64,000 nt of DNA from Photobacterium profundum (GTDB lineage: Bacteria > Pseudomonadota > Gammaproteobacteria > Enterobacterales > Vibrionaceae), in contig NZ_PYOD01000005.1 of assembly GCF_003026285.1 (NCBI RefSeq), positions 248,001-312,000 on the forward strand, read 5' to 3'. Below are positions 55,182 through 63,814 of the stretch, piece after piece (positions within the stretch are counted from its first letter, which is position 1; every line of letters starts with the position of its first letter). The position numbers were made by a program, and so were the translations under genes. The notes beneath the pieces were generated by a model. It worked only from the letters and a program-made list of their open reading frames with translations, was not told the DNA's origin and ran no database searches.

Positions 55182-56054
55182 ATGACAGATCAACAAACAC
55201 TTCTTAAAGCAGGAAAGGTAATCGACACCTTAGGCAGTCTATACGATAGCTTAACGCCTTCAGCGAAGCGTATATCTGATTACGTACTTGCTCATTCATC
55301 TGAAGTTACTAAGTTATCTATTGCGGAGCTATCTCAAGTTGCGAATGTCGGTGAAGCGACGATAATTCGATTTTGCCGTACTCTTGGCTTTAAAGGCTTT
55401 CAAGAATTTAAAATGGAGCTAGCAATAGAGCTTTCCAGTTTGAATCAACAAGAAAAATCAATTTTAGATACTGATGTTACCCTTCAAGATGATGCAGAGT
55501 TAATTGGGCAGAAATTACATAAAACCATTAATAATGTATTGGCAGAGACATTGAATCTATTGAATTTTGATACGTTGGAAAAAGTAGCAAAACAGATAAA
55601 GTCTGCTAAAGCAGTCTACTTTTTTGGGGTAGGGTCTTCGGGCATTACTGCTGAAGATGCAAAGAATAAATTTATGCGTATTGGTTTTAATGTTGATGCG
55701 TTAACCAATAATCATTTTATGTATATGAAGGCATCATTATTACAGAAGGGTGATTTAGCCGTCGGCATTAGTCACTCAGGTAGCTCGAAAGAAACGACAA
55801 AAGCTCTTCAACTCGCAAAAGATGCGGGTGCCGATACCGTTGCTATTACCCATAACCCTCGCTCGGCTATCACTGAGTTTTCAGATTTTGTATTGGTGAA
55901 TGGTAATCGACAAGGGAAATTGCAAGGGGATTCGATTGGGACGAAAATATCACAATTGTTTGTTCTTGATCTAGTGTATGCATTACTTGTTAATGAAGAT
56001 GCGGAAAGTGCTAAAGAAAATAAAATTAAGACGACAAATGCGCTTGAAAGCTAA
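55182..56054 (+). CDS. nanR: NanR, RpiR family repressor of sialic acid genes
   Basis: A 290-residue regulator with an N-terminal RpiR helix-turn-helix (residues 15-85, SIAELSQVANVGEATIIRFCRTLGFKGFQEFK) and a SIS sugar-phosphate-binding domain (about 125-265, YFFGVGSSGITAEDAKNKF then VGISHSGSSKETTKALQLA). In V. vulnificus an RpiR-type NanR is relieved by ManNAc 6-phosphate, and the position here between nanA and nanEK points to the same role. It is not related to the GntR-type NanR of E. coli. GAGG lies 8 bases before the ATG. Confidence 0.88.
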   Translation: MTDQQTLLKAGKVIDTLGSLYDSLTPSAKRISDYVLAHSSEVTKLSIAELSQVANVGEATIIRFCRTLGFKGFQEFKMELAIELSSLNQQEKSILDTDVTLQDDAELIGQKLHKTINNVLAETLNLLNFDTLEKVAKQIKSAKAVYFFGVGSSGITAEDAKNKFMRIGFNVDALTNNHFMYMKASLLQKGDLAVGISHSGSSKETTKALQLAKDAGADTVAITHNPRSAITEFSDFVLVNGNRQGKLQGDSIGTKISQLFVLDLVYALLVNEDAESAKENKIKTTNALES

Positions 56055-56575
56055 CGAGTAACCTCATGCTGGATGGCTAGCTAACGCTTTGTATCTTTCC
56101 ACACCCAGATTGGCTAGCTATAACGCTTCTCTGGGTGAGCTCCAACCTCTCTAAACTCCTTTCCTTGATATTCCTTAAAATATTTAATTGCCTTATCGCA
56201 TTAGTTATCGCATTAGTCATGAACCTACATACTTCTTGTTACTCACTTTTCTGTTCTCTCCTAATGGGTAAAGCGCCCATTTATGCTGAATTTATTTCAA
56301 TATTTTCTAACATTTACGTTTTTATTATGGAGTTATATTTCATTTATTCTCATGAAGTGACTACCGTTTGGTAAGTAATATGTTTTTATACATGGCGTAA
56401 CGCTTAACTGATTACCTATGTTACTGACCTTTATATGCACCCCCTTTGTGTTTTTGGAGTCTGGCTCCGCATGTATTTATACGCAATTATAGGTTGAATG
56501 GTGAGCTGGATCTTATTTATTACCCCTATGACAATGAAAAATGAGGTAAGGATCGCTGTTTGAATAATTGACTGT

Positions 56576-56590
56576 TGAAGTAAAACTTCA
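56576..56590. promoter_or_regulatory. Candidate NanR operator 1 before nanE
   Basis: TGAAGTAAAACTTCA, the same inverted repeat as before nanA with one centre change. It lies 59 bp before the nanE ATG. Confidence 0.7.
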
Positions 56591-56602
56591 TCGTGATTAA
56601 AT

Positions 56603-56617
56603 TGGAGTTAAACTTCA
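56603..56617. promoter_or_regulatory. Candidate NanR operator 2 before nanE
   Basis: TGGAGTTAAACTTCA, spaced 27 bp start to start from the preceding site and 32 bp before the nanE ATG. Paired sites suggest cooperative binding. Confidence 0.65.
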
Positions 56618-56648
56618 TTAGGTTATTGGTTTCGGAGCGGTACGACTT

Positions 56649-57386
56649 ATGATTACCCAATCTAAGGCTTGTCTTAAAGAGAATAAGACACAAGAAAATG
56701 CTTTAAAGGCTTTGCAACAAGGATTTGTTGCATCATGTCAGCCTGTTGATGATGGACCTATGGATTCACCAATGATTGTCGCCGCTATGGCGCAAGCTGC
56801 TGTAGCGGGTGGTGCTGCTGGTATTCGCATTGAAGGGATTGAGAATGTTAAGGCGGTTCGACCTCATGTAAATGTACCTATTATCGGCATCATTAAACGT
56901 GACTTGGAAAACTCAGACGTTCGCATTACCCCTTTTATTGAAGATGTCTATGCACTGAAAGAAGCAGGGGCAGACATTATTGCTATTGATGCTACCCATC
57001 GTGCTCGTCCAACGTCGGTTGAAGATTTGATTGATGCTATACATTCTGTTGGGTGCTTAGCAATGGCTGATTGTTCAACGTACGATGAAGGCATGTTCAG
57101 CCAAGCGCGAGGCGTTCAAATTATTGGTTCGACCTTATCTGGCTATACTGGTGGGCCTGTTCCTGCAGAACCTGATTTCGATTTAATTACGCGGCTTAAA
57201 CAAGCAGGCTGTAGGGTTATGGCTGAAGGGCGCTTTAATACCCCTGAGTTAGCAGGCAAGGCCATTGAAGCTGGAGCATTCTGCGTTACAGTTGGTTCGG
57301 CGATTACACGTGTAGAGCATATATGCAGTTGGTTCCAAGCGGAAGTTGAACATGCTCATCAGGCACAATCTGAGGCTGTCGCATGA
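56649..57386 (+). CDS. nanE: N-acetylmannosamine-6-phosphate 2-epimerase
   Basis: A 245-residue TIM-barrel epimerase that converts ManNAc 6-phosphate to GlcNAc 6-phosphate. Visible motifs are GGAAGIRIEG, IGIIKRDL (catalytic lysine region), IAIDATHRARP, ADCSTYDEG, GSTLSGYTGG and AEGRFNTPELA. The start ATG at 56649 has GGAG 11 bases upstream. Its stop overlaps the nanK start (ATGA), giving coupled translation. Confidence 0.94.
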   Translation: MITQSKACLKENKTQENALKALQQGFVASCQPVDDGPMDSPMIVAAMAQAAVAGGAAGIRIEGIENVKAVRPHVNVPIIGIIKRDLENSDVRITPFIEDVYALKEAGADIIAIDATHRARPTSVEDLIDAIHSVGCLAMADCSTYDEGMFSQARGVQIIGSTLSGYTGGPVPAEPDFDLITRLKQAGCRVMAEGRFNTPELAGKAIEAGAFCVTVGSAITRVEHICSWFQAEVEHAHQAQSEAVA

Positions 57387-58261
57387 AAACGTGTTTAGCG
57401 GTCGATATTGGTGGTACTAAGATTGCCGCGGCTTTGGTTAAAGACAATGTTATCGTTACACGTATTCAAATTTCGACACCCACTTCAAAAGAGGCGAGTG
57501 CATTAACCGTAGCGTTAACAGATTTATTAACTCCCCTTGCCCTAGAAGCAGATCATGTTGCTGTTGCATCAACAGGTATTATTAATCACGGAGTATTAAC
57601 TGCATTAAACCCAGATAATCTTGGTGGTTTAAATCATTTCCCTCTACACCAAGTAATTAGTGAAATAACCCAATTACCAGTTGTTGTTATTAATGATGCA
57701 CAAGCTGCTGCTTGGTTTGAATATAAAGCACTTAATCAAGCGGTGTCTGATATGGCATTTATTACCGTATCGACTGGCGTTGGGGCAGGTTTTGTTCAGA
57801 AAGAAATACTCAATACCGGCGTTAGAGGTATTGCGGGCCATGCTGGCCATATGTTGGCAGATCCGAATGGACCTGTATGTGGTTGTGGTAGAAAAGGTTG
57901 CGTAGAAAGTATTGCATCTGGTACCGCAATTGGTGTTGCCGGACAGTCTTTCTTTGGTACTGATTGCGTTGGTGAAACCGTTTATCAGCACCTACTTACT
58001 GGCGATAAAAATGCGATTGCCATTGTTGATCGCTCTGCCAGTACGATTGCAAACCTGATTGCCGATCTTACTATCTCACTTGACCTCGAGGTTGTTGTAT
58101 TAGGGGGGAGTGTTGGGCTGGCATCTGGATATTTAGCAAGGGTTAAAACTTATCTCGAACGGTTACCCAATGTATATGTTCCGGATGTAATTGCTGCAAG
58201 CTCTGGCGCTGATGCTGGCCTGCTTGGTGTCGCGTTATGGGCAGAGCAAAACGTTAAATAA
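57383..58261 (+). CDS. nanK: N-acetylmannosamine kinase (ROK family)
   Basis: A 292-residue sugar kinase that phosphorylates ManNAc with ATP. The ATP-binding opening CLAVDIGGTKIAAAL, the ROK segment VSTGVGAGFV and the zinc-binding motif GHAGHMLADPNGPVCGCGRKGC are intact, as is the EN/D-x-A segment around VINDAQAAAWFE. It overlaps nanE by 4 bp. A 37-base perfect hairpin follows before the symporter gene. Confidence 0.93.
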   Translation: MKTCLAVDIGGTKIAAALVKDNVIVTRIQISTPTSKEASALTVALTDLLTPLALEADHVAVASTGIINHGVLTALNPDNLGGLNHFPLHQVISEITQLPVVVINDAQAAAWFEYKALNQAVSDMAFITVSTGVGAGFVQKEILNTGVRGIAGHAGHMLADPNGPVCGCGRKGCVESIASGTAIGVAGQSFFGTDCVGETVYQHLLTGDKNAIAIVDRSASTIANLIADLTISLDLEVVVLGGSVGLASGYLARVKTYLERLPNVYVPDVIAASSGADAGLLGVALWAEQNVK

Positions 58262-58272
58262 AAAGAATTCTG

Positions 58273-58309
58273 AGTAAGGAATAGGCTAGCTTGCTAGTTA
58301 TTCCTTACT
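58273..58309 (+). promoter_or_regulatory. Long intercistronic hairpin between nanK and the SSS symporter
   Basis: The 11-bp stem AGTAAGGAATA / TATTCCTTACT encloses CTAG / CTAG with a 4-base loop. No T run follows, so it is probably an RNA stabiliser or processing site rather than a terminator. Confidence 0.6.
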
Positions 58310-58365
58310 ACATAAAAGATATAACAATTTATCCTTACCTACACTAAACAGAAAGGAGTCTCCGC

Positions 58366-59853
58366 ATGGAAATGCACGCATTTGGGACCTTGAATTACAT
58401 TGTTCTGCTGGTTTATTTGACTGCAGTTATGCTTGTTGGAGTATATTTTGCTAAACGTCAAAAGTCGGCAGACGATTACTTTAAAGCGGGTGGTCGTATA
58501 CCTGGCTGGGCTGCAGGTATTAGCGTATTCGCAACAACACTAAGTTCTATTACATTTATGTCTATTCCTGCAAAAGCCTACACGGGGGATTGGACATTTT
58601 TAATCGGACAATATGTCGCTATATTAATTCTTCCATTTGTCTTTCTATATTATATTCCGTTTTTTAGAAAGCTAAACCTTACTTCTGCTTACGAATATTT
58701 AGAAAAACGCTTTGATGTTAAAATGCGTTTATTCGCCAGTATTTCATTCATGTTGTTTCACATTGGTCGAATTGCAATTATAACGTACTTAACAGCACTT
58801 GCACTGATCCCATTTGTTGATATTAATCCACTTACGATTGTATTCTTAATTGGCGTACTGTGTATTGTATATACATTTATGGGTGGAATTGAAGGTGTTA
58901 TTTGGACTGATGTAATTCAAGGGATTATGCTGTCTTTGGCCGCAATTTTAATTTTCACTGTTATTTGCTTTAATGTCGATGGTGGGGTAACAGAAATATT
59001 CAGTATGTCTGCAGAGGCAGATAAATATTTCCCTAAAGAGCAATTTGCTTGGAGCTGGACTGAAGGTACGATTCCTGTTCTTGTTATTGGTTTTTTATTC
59101 GCTAGCCTACAACAATTTACCGCGAGTCAAGATGTTGTTCAGCGTTATATTGTGACGGACTCAATTGAAGAAACAAAAAAGGCATTAATCACTAATGCAA
59201 AATTAGTTGCATTTATTCCAGTGTTTTTCTTCGCTGTTGGTTCTGCATTATATGCTTATTACACTCAAAACCCTGGCTTATTACCAGATAACTTTAATAC
59301 GGGTGGAATATTACCGTTCTTTGTCATATCAAAAATGCCGGCTGGGGTTGCAGGTTTAATTATTGCAGCAATATTCGCAGCATCACAATCTAGTATTTCG
59401 AGTAGTTTAAATAGTATCTCGGCATGTTTTACATCTGATATTTACCATCGACTTGGCGGAGAAACATCGCCTAAGAAAACAATGTTTGTTGCACGTTCAG
59501 TTATTGTTGCTGCGGGTGTCTTTGGTGTTATTGCGTCGACATACTTGATTATGTCGAATGAAAGTGAGCTATGGGATGCATTTAATAGCTTAATTGGTTT
59601 GATGGGTGGCCCAATGACGGGCTTGTTTATGTTAGGCGTGTTTGTTAAACGTGCCAATGCTAATAGTGCTTTAGCTGGTGTGGTTGCAAGTGTTATTGCA
59701 ATCTTGTGGGTACGAGCGGCAACGGATCTTAACTTCTTTTTCTACGGTGTAATTGGAACATTAATGGTCGTGTTTGTTGGTTATATAACAGCACCATTAT
59801 TTAAACAAAATGCGGTTGAAGATGTGAATAAATCACTTATTGAACAAAATTAA
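58366..59853 (+). CDS. Sodium:solute symporter, probable sialic acid (SiaT-like)
   Basis: A 495-residue, 13-14-helix SSS transporter. The opening NYIVLLVYLTAVMLVGVYFAK, the phrase SADDYFKAGGRIPGWAAG and the Na+-site region ATTLSSITFMSIPAKAY are typical, as is SQSSISSSLNSISACF in helix 8. Proteins of this type (SiaT of Proteus) import N-acetylneuraminate with sodium, and the location between nanK and nanQ fits that. AAGGAG is 7 bases before the ATG. A strong terminator follows. Confidence 0.85.
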   Translation: MEMHAFGTLNYIVLLVYLTAVMLVGVYFAKRQKSADDYFKAGGRIPGWAAGISVFATTLSSITFMSIPAKAYTGDWTFLIGQYVAILILPFVFLYYIPFFRKLNLTSAYEYLEKRFDVKMRLFASISFMLFHIGRIAIITYLTALALIPFVDINPLTIVFLIGVLCIVYTFMGGIEGVIWTDVIQGIMLSLAAILIFTVICFNVDGGVTEIFSMSAEADKYFPKEQFAWSWTEGTIPVLVIGFLFASLQQFTASQDVVQRYIVTDSIEETKKALITNAKLVAFIPVFFFAVGSALYAYYTQNPGLLPDNFNTGGILPFFVISKMPAGVAGLIIAAIFAASQSSISSSLNSISACFTSDIYHRLGGETSPKKTMFVARSVIVAAGVFGVIASTYLIMSNESELWDAFNSLIGLMGGPMTGLFMLGVFVKRANANSALAGVVASVIAILWVRAATDLNFFFYGVIGTLMVVFVGYITAPLFKQNAVEDVNKSLIEQN

Positions 59854-59894
59854 TAATAAGTGAATAGGTAGCGCCTCTTCTTTATATTCCCCCT

Positions 59895-59931
59895 GAAGGC
59901 TTAAGTGCTACATGCTTAAGCCTTCTTTTTT
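59895..59931 (+). terminator. Terminator between SSS symporter and nanQ
   Basis: The 11-bp perfect stem GAAGGCTTAAG / CTTAAGCCTTC with an 8-base loop and seven Ts ends 13 bases before the nanQ ATG. Confidence 0.9.
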
Positions 59932-59943
59932 GAGAGTAACATA

Positions 59944-60435
59944 ATGATTTTTGGAAATGTTCTATCTTCACAAGACTTTGATTTTCTTCCTAGTGCATTA
60001 AAAAAAGCACTTGAGTATGTTCAATCTTCAGAATTGGACAAACTACCATTAGGACGACATAACATTGATGGCGAGTTGATGTTTGCCAATGTGATGGAGT
60101 TTGAAACTGGGGTTGCCGAGCAAAAATTAGCTGAAGTACATAAAGAGTATATTGATGTGCAGTTTTTAATATCAGGCTTTGAACGTATTGGTTATGGTTT
60201 AGCAAATAAAAGCAACCCGATCGCGACAGAATATGATAGCGAAAATGATTATTACCTTGTCGAGAGTATGAAGCATGAATGTGAGGTGCTGCTTGAGCCG
60301 GGAATGTTTGCAATATTCTTCCCTGAGGAACCCCATAAACCAGGATGTCGTTATACTGACGAACAGGTATCAATGACTTGCAATAATTACATGCTAAAAA
60401 AGGTGGTAGTTAAAGTTCATCGTTCATTGATTTAA
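59944..60435 (+). CDS. nanQ: NanQ, YhcH/YjgK family N-acetylneuraminate anomerase
   Basis: A 163-residue cupin-like protein. YhcH family motifs are present: EYIDVQFLISGFERIGYG, the ED-type metal site near YDSENDYYLVES, and PGMFAIFFPEEPHKPGC near the end. NanQ speeds opening of the alpha form of sialic acid. It begins 13 bases after a strong terminator, so its own expression may depend on read-through or a promoter inside the symporter gene. Confidence 0.85.
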   Translation: MIFGNVLSSQDFDFLPSALKKALEYVQSSELDKLPLGRHNIDGELMFANVMEFETGVAEQKLAEVHKEYIDVQFLISGFERIGYGLANKSNPIATEYDSENDYYLVESMKHECEVLLEPGMFAIFFPEEPHKPGCRYTDEQVSMTCNNYMLKKVVVKVHRSLI

Positions 60436-60867
60436 TTGTTGTTATTCAGTGCCATCTTTTATAGCATGTAATTAATCAAATCTATGATCGTGACGACTTA
60501 TTTTTCCGTCTGACATAAAGTTGGGTAACTTAAGTTGTCACATACTACTTTAATAACATCGATAACCTTATCTCTTTTTGTTATATGTATTTATTCTTCA
60601 TATCTTATTTCATGTTTACGTGTTCGTATATATAACTTATGTTTTATTCTTTATATAAAACATTTAGCGTTATTTTAAATGGGAATTATAAGGGATAGAT
60701 AGTTTGTGAAATTTATGTTGCTTGTTGTCACATTTCTTAATTAATAGGTTTGAAGAAAACCTTCACAAAGATAATAATTGTGGTGTAAACATTCTTCGAC
60801 GTGATGGGTAAGATTTAAAATCCAATATTATAATTAATAAATCTAATTAAATATAAAAGGTATAAAG
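60436..60867 (+). promoter_or_regulatory. siaPQM promoter region
   Basis: A 432-bp AT-rich region. The candidate NanR site at 60751-60765 is its only clear element. No small gene is supported. Confidence 0.4.
60751..60765. promoter_or_regulatory. Candidate NanR operator before siaP
   Basis: TGAAGAAAACCTTCA matches the site before nanE at 12 of 15 positions and is itself an inverted repeat. It lies 103 bp before the siaP ATG. Confidence 0.55.
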
Positions 60868-61836
60868 ATGAATAACATAAATAAAATCACTCTTTCCTTA
60901 CTAGCTATGGCGCTGACGACTACTGCTGTACAAGCAGAAACAATACTTAAAATGGGCTTGCAGGCCAATGTTGGCTCGGTTGAGTATGATTCAGCAAAAT
61001 TATTATCAGACAAAATTTCAGAGCTAAGTGATGGAGAAATGAAGCTCTTATTATACCCAGGTGCACAACTTGGCGATGATCGTGCAATGCTACAACAATT
61101 AAGCATGGGGGATCTTGATATTACATTTGCTGAGTTCGGCAGAATGGGGCTATGGATCCCTCGCGCTGAAGCAGTAATGTTGCCTTACGTTGTGAAAAAC
61201 TATGCTCATATTCAACGTATTTTTAATTCTAAATTCGGTCAAGGTGTGCGTGAAGAAATGCTAACCAATTTTAACTGGCGAGCATTAGATACTTGGTATA
61301 ACGGTACGCGACAGACCTCTTCAAACCGTCCTTTAAACAGTATTACCGATTTTGAGGGATTAAAGTTACGTGTGCCAAATGCTAAAGCAAACTTGGCATT
61401 TGCGAAATATGCAGGTGCATCACCAACACCAATGGCATTTTCAGAAGTTTACTTAGCGTTGCAAACCAATGCCGTTGATGGCCAGGAAAACCCATTACCT
61501 ACATTTAATACCATGAAGTTTTATGAAGTTCAGCCAAACTTGGCAATGACCAATCATATTGTAAATGATCAAATGGTGTTAATCAGTGAAGATCGTTGGC
61601 AGGGTTTAAGTAAAGATCAGCAAGCAACTATCACTGAAGCGGTCAGTATTGCTGGTAAACGACATACGGACTTTGTAAACAATCAAGAGAAAGAACTGAT
61701 TACATTCTTTAAAACGGAAGGGGTCAATGTTACCTACCCTGATTTAGCACCTTTCCGAGAAGCAATGCTGCCAATTTATAAAGATTTTGATAAGAAAGTA
61801 GGCAAGCAGCTAGTTGAAGAGCTAAGCGATATTTAA
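60868..61836 (+). CDS. siaP: SiaP, sialic acid-binding TRAP periplasmic protein
   Basis: A 322-residue substrate-binding protein. The signal peptide ends VQA at about residue 23. The conserved arginine that binds the sialic acid carboxylate is R168 in LKLRVPNA, close to R147 of mature H. influenzae SiaP. Other phrases are MGLQANVGSVEYDSA, YNGTRQTSSNRPL and FSEVYLALQTNAVDGQENP, typical of sialate-specific DctP proteins. It delivers sialic acid to SiaQM in the inner membrane. Confidence 0.94.
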   Translation: MNNINKITLSLLAMALTTTAVQAETILKMGLQANVGSVEYDSAKLLSDKISELSDGEMKLLLYPGAQLGDDRAMLQQLSMGDLDITFAEFGRMGLWIPRAEAVMLPYVVKNYAHIQRIFNSKFGQGVREEMLTNFNWRALDTWYNGTRQTSSNRPLNSITDFEGLKLRVPNAKANLAFAKYAGASPTPMAFSEVYLALQTNAVDGQENPLPTFNTMKFYEVQPNLAMTNHIVNDQMVLISEDRWQGLSKDQQATITEAVSIAGKRHTDFVNNQEKELITFFKTEGVNVTYPDLAPFREAMLPIYKDFDKKVGKQLVEELSDI

Positions 61837-61887
61837 TACCAACATAACCTGATAGCTGAACGCTTATTTATTCAGGTTGGTATAACT
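61837..61887 (+). promoter_or_regulatory. Intercistronic hairpin after siaP
   Basis: TACCAAC and ACCTGA (about 61839-61855) pair with TTCAGGTTGGTA (about 61871-61882) with a 3-base bulge, 13 bases after the stop. It lacks a T tract, so it could protect the siaP mRNA and raise binding-protein output relative to SiaQM. Confidence 0.5.
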
Positions 61888-61930
61888 ACCGTCTGGTCGG
61901 TGCTAAGCCGGCCAAGACAAGGAGTCTGTA

Positions 61931-62443
61931 ATGTTTCGTAAGATCATTGATAATATTGAAGAAATAATCACTGTTCCTCTTATGATTGCTCTACTGTGTA
62001 TTCTAACTTGGCAAATATCTTCTCGTTGGTTATTTGACTCTCCGTCATTGTGGAGTGAGGAGCTTGCACGAGTTCTTTTTTTGCATATGGCAATCATTGG
62101 GGGAGCAATAGCCATAAAGAAAGATGATCATGTGAAAATCACTTTTTTTTCTGACAAACTGCCGCGAAATGTTCGTTATAGCCTGCTATTTGCTTTAGAA
62201 ACCTTGGTGCTGATTACAATTCTTGCGATGATCTATTATGGATATGCGCATGTTCAACGTACCGCTTTTTTCGAATTAATTACACTTGGTATCTCTAGTT
62301 CTTGGATGACTTACGCATTGCCTATTGGCGGATGCTTTATGTTAGTGAGGCAATGCCAAAAACTGTATTTTGTATTAATTGATTGGCGTATCAAAGAAAA
62401 TAAAAATACATCCCATCTTACTGCCTGTGACATTAATGAATAA
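61931..62443 (+). CDS. siaQ: SiaQ, small membrane subunit of the TRAP transporter
   Basis: A 170-residue DctQ protein with four helices. The phrase SPSLWSEELARVLFLHMAIIGG is characteristic of DctQ proteins. Here it is separate from SiaM; H. influenzae has them fused. AAGGAG is 7 bases before the ATG. The gap to siaM is 9 bp. Confidence 0.93.
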   Translation: MFRKIIDNIEEIITVPLMIALLCILTWQISSRWLFDSPSLWSEELARVLFLHMAIIGGAIAIKKDDHVKITFFSDKLPRNVRYSLLFALETLVLITILAMIYYGYAHVQRTAFFELITLGISSSWMTYALPIGGCFMLVRQCQKLYFVLIDWRIKENKNTSHLTACDINE

Positions 62444-62452
62444 GGATTTTTC

Positions 62453-63736
62453 ATGTTTACATCCATATTGGGTTGGCTAGGGCTTCTTTTCGCAGGTATG
62501 CCAGTAGGGTTCTCTTTAATATTTGTTGGTCTTGCCTTTTTAGTCTTAACAGAAAGCACTGGAATAAATTTTGCCGCTCAGCAAATGATCGGAGGCTTGG
62601 ATAATTTTACTTTGCTTGCGGTTCCATTTTTTGTCTTAACTGGGCACCTAATGAATAGTGCCGGTATTACAGAGCGTATTTTTAATTTTGCCAAAGCGAT
62701 GGTGGGGCATATAACGGGTAGCTTAGGTCATGTAAATATTCTGGCGAGTTTGATGTTTTCTGGCATGTCGGGATCGGCATTGGCTGATGCTGGTGGCCTT
62801 GGTCAGCTTGAAATAAAATCAATGAGAGATGCGAAGTATGACGATGATTTTGCCGGTGGATTAACCGCGGCATCCTGTATTATTGGCCCCTTAGTGCCGC
62901 CATCGATTCCTCTTGTTATTTATGGTGTAGTGTCTAATACCTCAATTGGTGCGCTATTTCTTGCTGGTGCAATACCGGGGTTATTATGCTGTATCGCTTT
63001 GTGTATCATGACGTATTTCATCGCGAAGAAACGCGGTTATATGACGTTACCTCGTGCATCAAGTAAAGAAAGATTAATCGCATTTAGAGATGCATTCTTA
63101 TCTTTATTAACGCCGTTCATTATTATTGGTGGCATTTTTTCTGGTAAATTCACACCTACTGAAGCGGCTATTATCTCGTCGTTATATGCACTTTTTCTAG
63201 GTACTGTTGTATATAAATCTTTAACAATGAACAAGTTTATTAAACTTGTTCAAGAAACGGTAACTACGACATCTGTTGTTGCTTTAATGGTGATGGGAGT
63301 TACTGTATTTGGTTGGATAGTTGCTCGCGAACAATTACCACAGCAGTTAGCAGAGTTCTTTTTATCGATTAGTGATAATCCTTTGATTTTATTGCTACTC
63401 ATTAATCTGTTGTTACTTTTTTTGGGTACCTTTATTGAATCGTTAGCGTTGTTATTATTACTCGTACCGTTTCTAGTACCCGTTGCTACAGCTGTGGGTA
63501 TTGACCCTGTACATTTTGGTGTTATGGCTATCCTTAACTTAATGATCGGTATATTAACGCCACCAATGGGAATGGCTCTATACGTTGTATCAAAGGTCGG
63601 TAATATTCCATTCCACGTATTAACGCGTGGTGTTTTACCGCTGCTCGTACCTTTATTTATTGTGCTTGGTTTAATCATCGTTTTTCCACAAATCACACTG
63701 TTTTTACCGCAACTTGTACTTGGATATGGTCTTTAA
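62453..63736 (+). CDS. siaM: SiaM, large membrane subunit of the TRAP transporter
   Basis: A 427-residue DctM protein forming the sodium-coupled elevator transport domain. Typical phrases are FAGMPVGFSL, SGMSGSALADAGGLGQLEIK, ASCIIGPLVPPSIPLVIYG, SGKFTPTEAAI and LLGTFIESLA-type helices. It is transcribed with siaQ. Two hairpin terminators follow. Unfused SiaQ and SiaM with a SiaP is the arrangement known for Photobacterium profundum. Confidence 0.94.
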   Translation: MFTSILGWLGLLFAGMPVGFSLIFVGLAFLVLTESTGINFAAQQMIGGLDNFTLLAVPFFVLTGHLMNSAGITERIFNFAKAMVGHITGSLGHVNILASLMFSGMSGSALADAGGLGQLEIKSMRDAKYDDDFAGGLTAASCIIGPLVPPSIPLVIYGVVSNTSIGALFLAGAIPGLLCCIALCIMTYFIAKKRGYMTLPRASSKERLIAFRDAFLSLLTPFIIIGGIFSGKFTPTEAAIISSLYALFLGTVVYKSLTMNKFIKLVQETVTTTSVVALMVMGVTVFGWIVAREQLPQQLAEFFLSISDNPLILLLLINLLLLFLGTFIESLALLLLLVPFLVPVATAVGIDPVHFGVMAILNLMIGILTPPMGMALYVVSKVGNIPFHVLTRGVLPLLVPLFIVLGLIIVFPQITLFLPQLVLGYGL

Positions 63737-63741
63737 GCTAT

Positions 63742-63814
63742 ACCCATTAAATACAAACAATTTAATGGGTTTATAAAATCAATTCCAGTAGCTGATAAAG
63801 CTACTGGGATTTTT
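63742..63814 (+). terminator. Tandem terminators after siaM
   Basis: Hairpin 1 is ACCCATTAAA / TTTAATGGGT (63742-63770). Hairpin 2 is CCAGTAGCT / AGCTACTGG (63785-63807), followed by a T run. The second is the stronger terminator. Confidence 0.8.

Larger units (their letters stand above)
56055..56648 (+). promoter_or_regulatory. nanR-nanE intergenic region
   Basis: A 594-bp region. Just after nanR is a direct repeat around GGCTAGCTAACGCTT and GGCTAGCTATAACGCTT (from 56084 and 56111). A hairpin CACCCAGA / TCTCTGGGTG (about 56102-56137) lies on it. The only longer open frame (GTG at 56135) has no ribosome binding site and overlaps the hairpin, so it is not called. The nanE promoter and two operators lie at the 3' end. 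Confidence 0.4.

Noticed and set aside
56135..56374. 79-codon hydrophobic open frame between nanR and nanE
   Set aside because: It starts with GTG without a ribosome binding site, overlaps a hairpin, and its composition is that of AT-rich non-coding DNA.
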